The position numbers were made by a program, and so were the translations under genes. A model generated the notes under the pieces. It did not search any database, was not told the DNA's origin, and saw nothing but the letters and a program-made list of their open reading frames with translations. DNA of 14,997 bases, taken from positions 1 through 14,997 of the forward strand of contig CALAZZ010000074.1 in assembly GCA_937926515.1 (NCBI GenBank), read 5' to 3'. This document shows, in pieces, positions 13,199 to 14,997 of this stretch (the first letter of the stretch is position 1; the number at the start of each line of letters is the position of its first letter). This stretch comes from an uncultured Bacteroidales bacterium (GTDB taxonomy: Bacteria > Bacteroidota > Bacteroidia > Bacteroidales > F082).

Positions 13199-14997
13199 AT
13201 GACCAAAAAAATACTTTTAATAATTATACTTTCATGCTATCAGATAGTTGCATTTGCAACACATCAACGTGCAGCTGAAATTACCTACAAATGGTTGGAG
13301 GGTCTGACATATGAGGTCACCATAACCATGTATACCTATACCCCAAGTCCTGCTGATGATGTTCGCACAACATTACCCATTTTTTGGGGCGACAACACAT
13401 TTGATGATATACCACGCATTGTTTTTCAGGATCTGCCTGATAACTTCACACTGAATATCTATCAGATGAATCATACTTTTCCTGCTCCTGGCAATTATAC
13501 CATATCGGTGGAAGATCCAAACAGAAATTTTGGTGTTGTGAATATCCCCAACTCGGTGAATGTACCCATGTATGTTGAAAGTACCTTGGTTATCAACCCT
13601 TTTTTAGGAAATAACAATTCTGTTCAATTATTGAATCCACCTGTTGATCAGGGTTGTGTCGGAAAATTATTTGTTCACAATGCAGCTGCTTATGATCCAG
13701 ATGGGGACAGCCTCAGCTATAGACTTGTCCACTGCAAAGGCGCTGCTGGTCTTGACATTCCGGGTTACACTTTCCCTATGGCATCTGAACAGTTTTATAT
13801 TGATGAGGTAACTGGTGAGCTGATTTGGGAAAACCCGGTGTTACAAGGTGAATACAATGTAGCTTTTATCATTGAAGAGTGGCGCAATGGAGTGCTCATA
13901 GGTTCAGTTACCCGTGATATGCAAATTGAAATTGCAGCATGCGACAACAATCCTCCCGATATATTCACAATAACTGACACTTGCATCGTGGCCGGCAGCT
14001 CTCTGATATTTGATATTACGGCCATAGACCCTGATGGGAACCCTGTTACACTCACAGCCAATGGAGGCCCATTTGAAGTAGCTCAAAATCCGGCATCTAT
14101 TGTTCCAGACCCTGCTAGCGGCAACGATACCGTGATGACTACCTTTTACTGGAATGCAAACTGCAGCCATGTAAGAAGGTCGCCCTACTCTGCACTTTTC
14201 AGAGCACGCGACATGCATCCCATTGTAAGCCTTACCAGTTATACGGCTGTGGACATAACCGTAATAGGCCCTCCTGTTGAAAACTTAATCACTGAGCCAT
14301 TAGGAAACGACATCCGTTTACATTGGGATCCTTATATGTGTTCAAACATTACCGGGTTTAAAATTTACAGGCGAAGTGGCGCTTTTGGTTTTGAACCCGG
14401 GTATTGCGAAACAGGTGTTCCTCAATATACCGGATATCAGCAAATTGCAGAAGTCAGCTCAGGAAGTGAAACGACCTTTGTAGACAACAATAATAGCCTG
14501 GGTTTAACACCGGGTATCGACTATTGCTATTTGGTAACCGCTGTTTTTGCTGATGGGGCTGAAAGTGTTGCAAGTAATGAACATTGTGCCACCTTAAAAC
14601 GGGATCTTCCGGTGATGACCCATGTAAGTAATGATAGTTTGGACTTACAAACAGGCCATGTGCTTACCGCCTGGTCCAAACCCGTTGACCTGGATACCCT
14701 TCAATTTAGTGGGCCCTTTCGTTATAATTTATTCAGATTACCCGGCACAGGTATGGGGGAAGGTCAGCTTGTACATACCGGATTGGGCTTAAGTGATACC
14801 ATGTATGTTGATAATAGTGTGAACCTGAACGATGATGGACAGGCATACACCTATTATGTGCAGCTACAAAGTGAAACAATTGGAGTGATTGGCAATAGCA
14901 GACCTGCCTCTTCGCTATTTCTTGAAGTTTTCGAAACCGACCAGGAAATTCAACTTAGCTGGTTTCCTACTATTCCATGGGTTAATGATAGTTTTTA
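13199..14997 (+). CDS. Large secreted surface protein with DPDG (cadherin/PKD-like) and Fn3 modules, N-terminal part (cut by window edge)
   Basis: An open frame of 599 codons that continues past the right edge. The N-terminus (MTKKILLIIILSCYQIVAFA) is a clear signal peptide, so the product is exported. The next region ('ITYKWLEGLTYEVTITMYTY', then 'TISVEDPNRNFGVVNIP') is of a type I recognise from Bacteroidetes proteins annotated as gliding-motility-associated. Two calcium-binding-like motifs follow, 'DPDGDSLSY' (166-174) and 'DPDGNPVTL' (277-285), typical of cadherin/PKD-like folds. A fibronectin type III-like domain spans about 358-455 ('IRLHWDPYMCSNITGFKIYR'), a second about 462-555, and a third seems to begin near 590 ('IQLSWFP'). 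A C-terminal type IX secretion sorting domain is expected but lies outside the window. The ATG at 13199 is chosen because it directly precedes the signal peptide; the ATG at 13192 is out of frame. Confidence 0.85.
   Translation, partial: MTKKILLIIILSCYQIVAFATHQRAAEITYKWLEGLTYEVTITMYTYTPSPADDVRTTLPIFWGDNTFDDIPRIVFQDLPDNFTLNIYQMNHTFPAPGNYTISVEDPNRNFGVVNIPNSVNVPMYVESTLVINPFLGNNNSVQLLNPPVDQGCVGKLFVHNAAAYDPDGDSLSYRLVHCKGAAGLDIPGYTFPMASEQFYIDEVTGELIWENPVLQGEYNVAFIIEEWRNGVLIGSVTRDMQIEIAACDNNPPDIFTITDTCIVAGSSLIFDITAIDPDGNPVTLTANGGPFEVAQNPASIVPDPASGNDTVMTTFYWNANCSHVRRSPYSALFRARDMHPIVSLTSYTAVDITVIGPPVENLITEPLGNDIRLHWDPYMCSNITGFKIYRRSGAFGFEPGYCETGVPQYTGYQQIAEVSSGSETTFVDNNNSLGLTPGIDYCYLVTAVFADGAESVASNEHCATLKRDLPVMTHVSNDSLDLQTGHVLTAWSKPVDLDTLQFSGPFRYNLFRLPGTGMGEGQLVHTGLGLSDTMYVDNSVNLNDDGQAYTYYVQLQSETIGVIGNSRPASSLFLEVFETDQEIQLSWFPTIPWVNDSF

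Noticed and set aside
13795..14218. Minus-strand open frames of 88 and 104 codons opposite the surface-protein gene
   Set aside because: The plus-strand frame through this region is continuous, has a signal peptide and recognisable repeat motifs; the antisense frames look like composition artefacts.

Overview
The window looks like chromosomal housekeeping DNA from a member of the Bacteroidota (Bacteroidetes). Four things point there: promoter-like sites of the TTTG-N19-TAnnTTTG type used by the Bacteroidetes primary sigma factor; start codons without Shine-Dalgarno sequences; a tRNA gene that does not encode its CCA end; and gene content typical of the phylum (a DUF2723/GT117 membrane protein, a rel-fur-purA cluster, and a long PKD/fibronectin-type surface protein of the gliding-motility/type IX secretion kind). 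I cannot place it below phylum with confidence; an order such as Bacteroidales is only a guess.

Layout. Positions 1-3485 on the minus strand hold a large multi-pass GT-C-type membrane glycosyltransferase-like protein followed by the start of an EamA/DMT permease that runs off the left edge. A divergent gap (about 3486-3737) carries candidate promoters in both directions. A plus-strand block follows: tRNA-Gln(UUG) with its own promoter and a terminator, then a second promoter, a strong leader hairpin, and rimP-nusA-infB (30S maturation, transcription elongation/termination factor, initiation factor 2). This is a classic translation/transcription operon. infB meets purA tail to tail with a 6-base overlap of the reading frames, so no separate terminator fits between them.

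From 13048 back to 8783 the minus strand carries a Rel/SpoT-family ppGpp enzyme, a Fur-family metalloregulator and purA (adenylosuccinate synthetase), all in the same direction with gaps of 128 and 145 bases. They link stringent response, metal or redox sensing and purine nucleotide synthesis, though whether they form one transcript is not clear. Divergent from rel, a large secreted cell-surface protein begins at 13199 and runs off the right edge.

I see no insertion sequence, prophage, CRISPR array, toxin-antitoxin pair or defence system, and no gene-free stretch over 300 bases. The most interesting items are modest: a Rel protein whose synthetase ATP-binding motif looks degenerate while its hydrolase motif is intact, a Fur protein lacking the CxxC zinc pair, and a strong hairpin in the rimP leader. 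I found no convincing evidence of a previously undescribed system.
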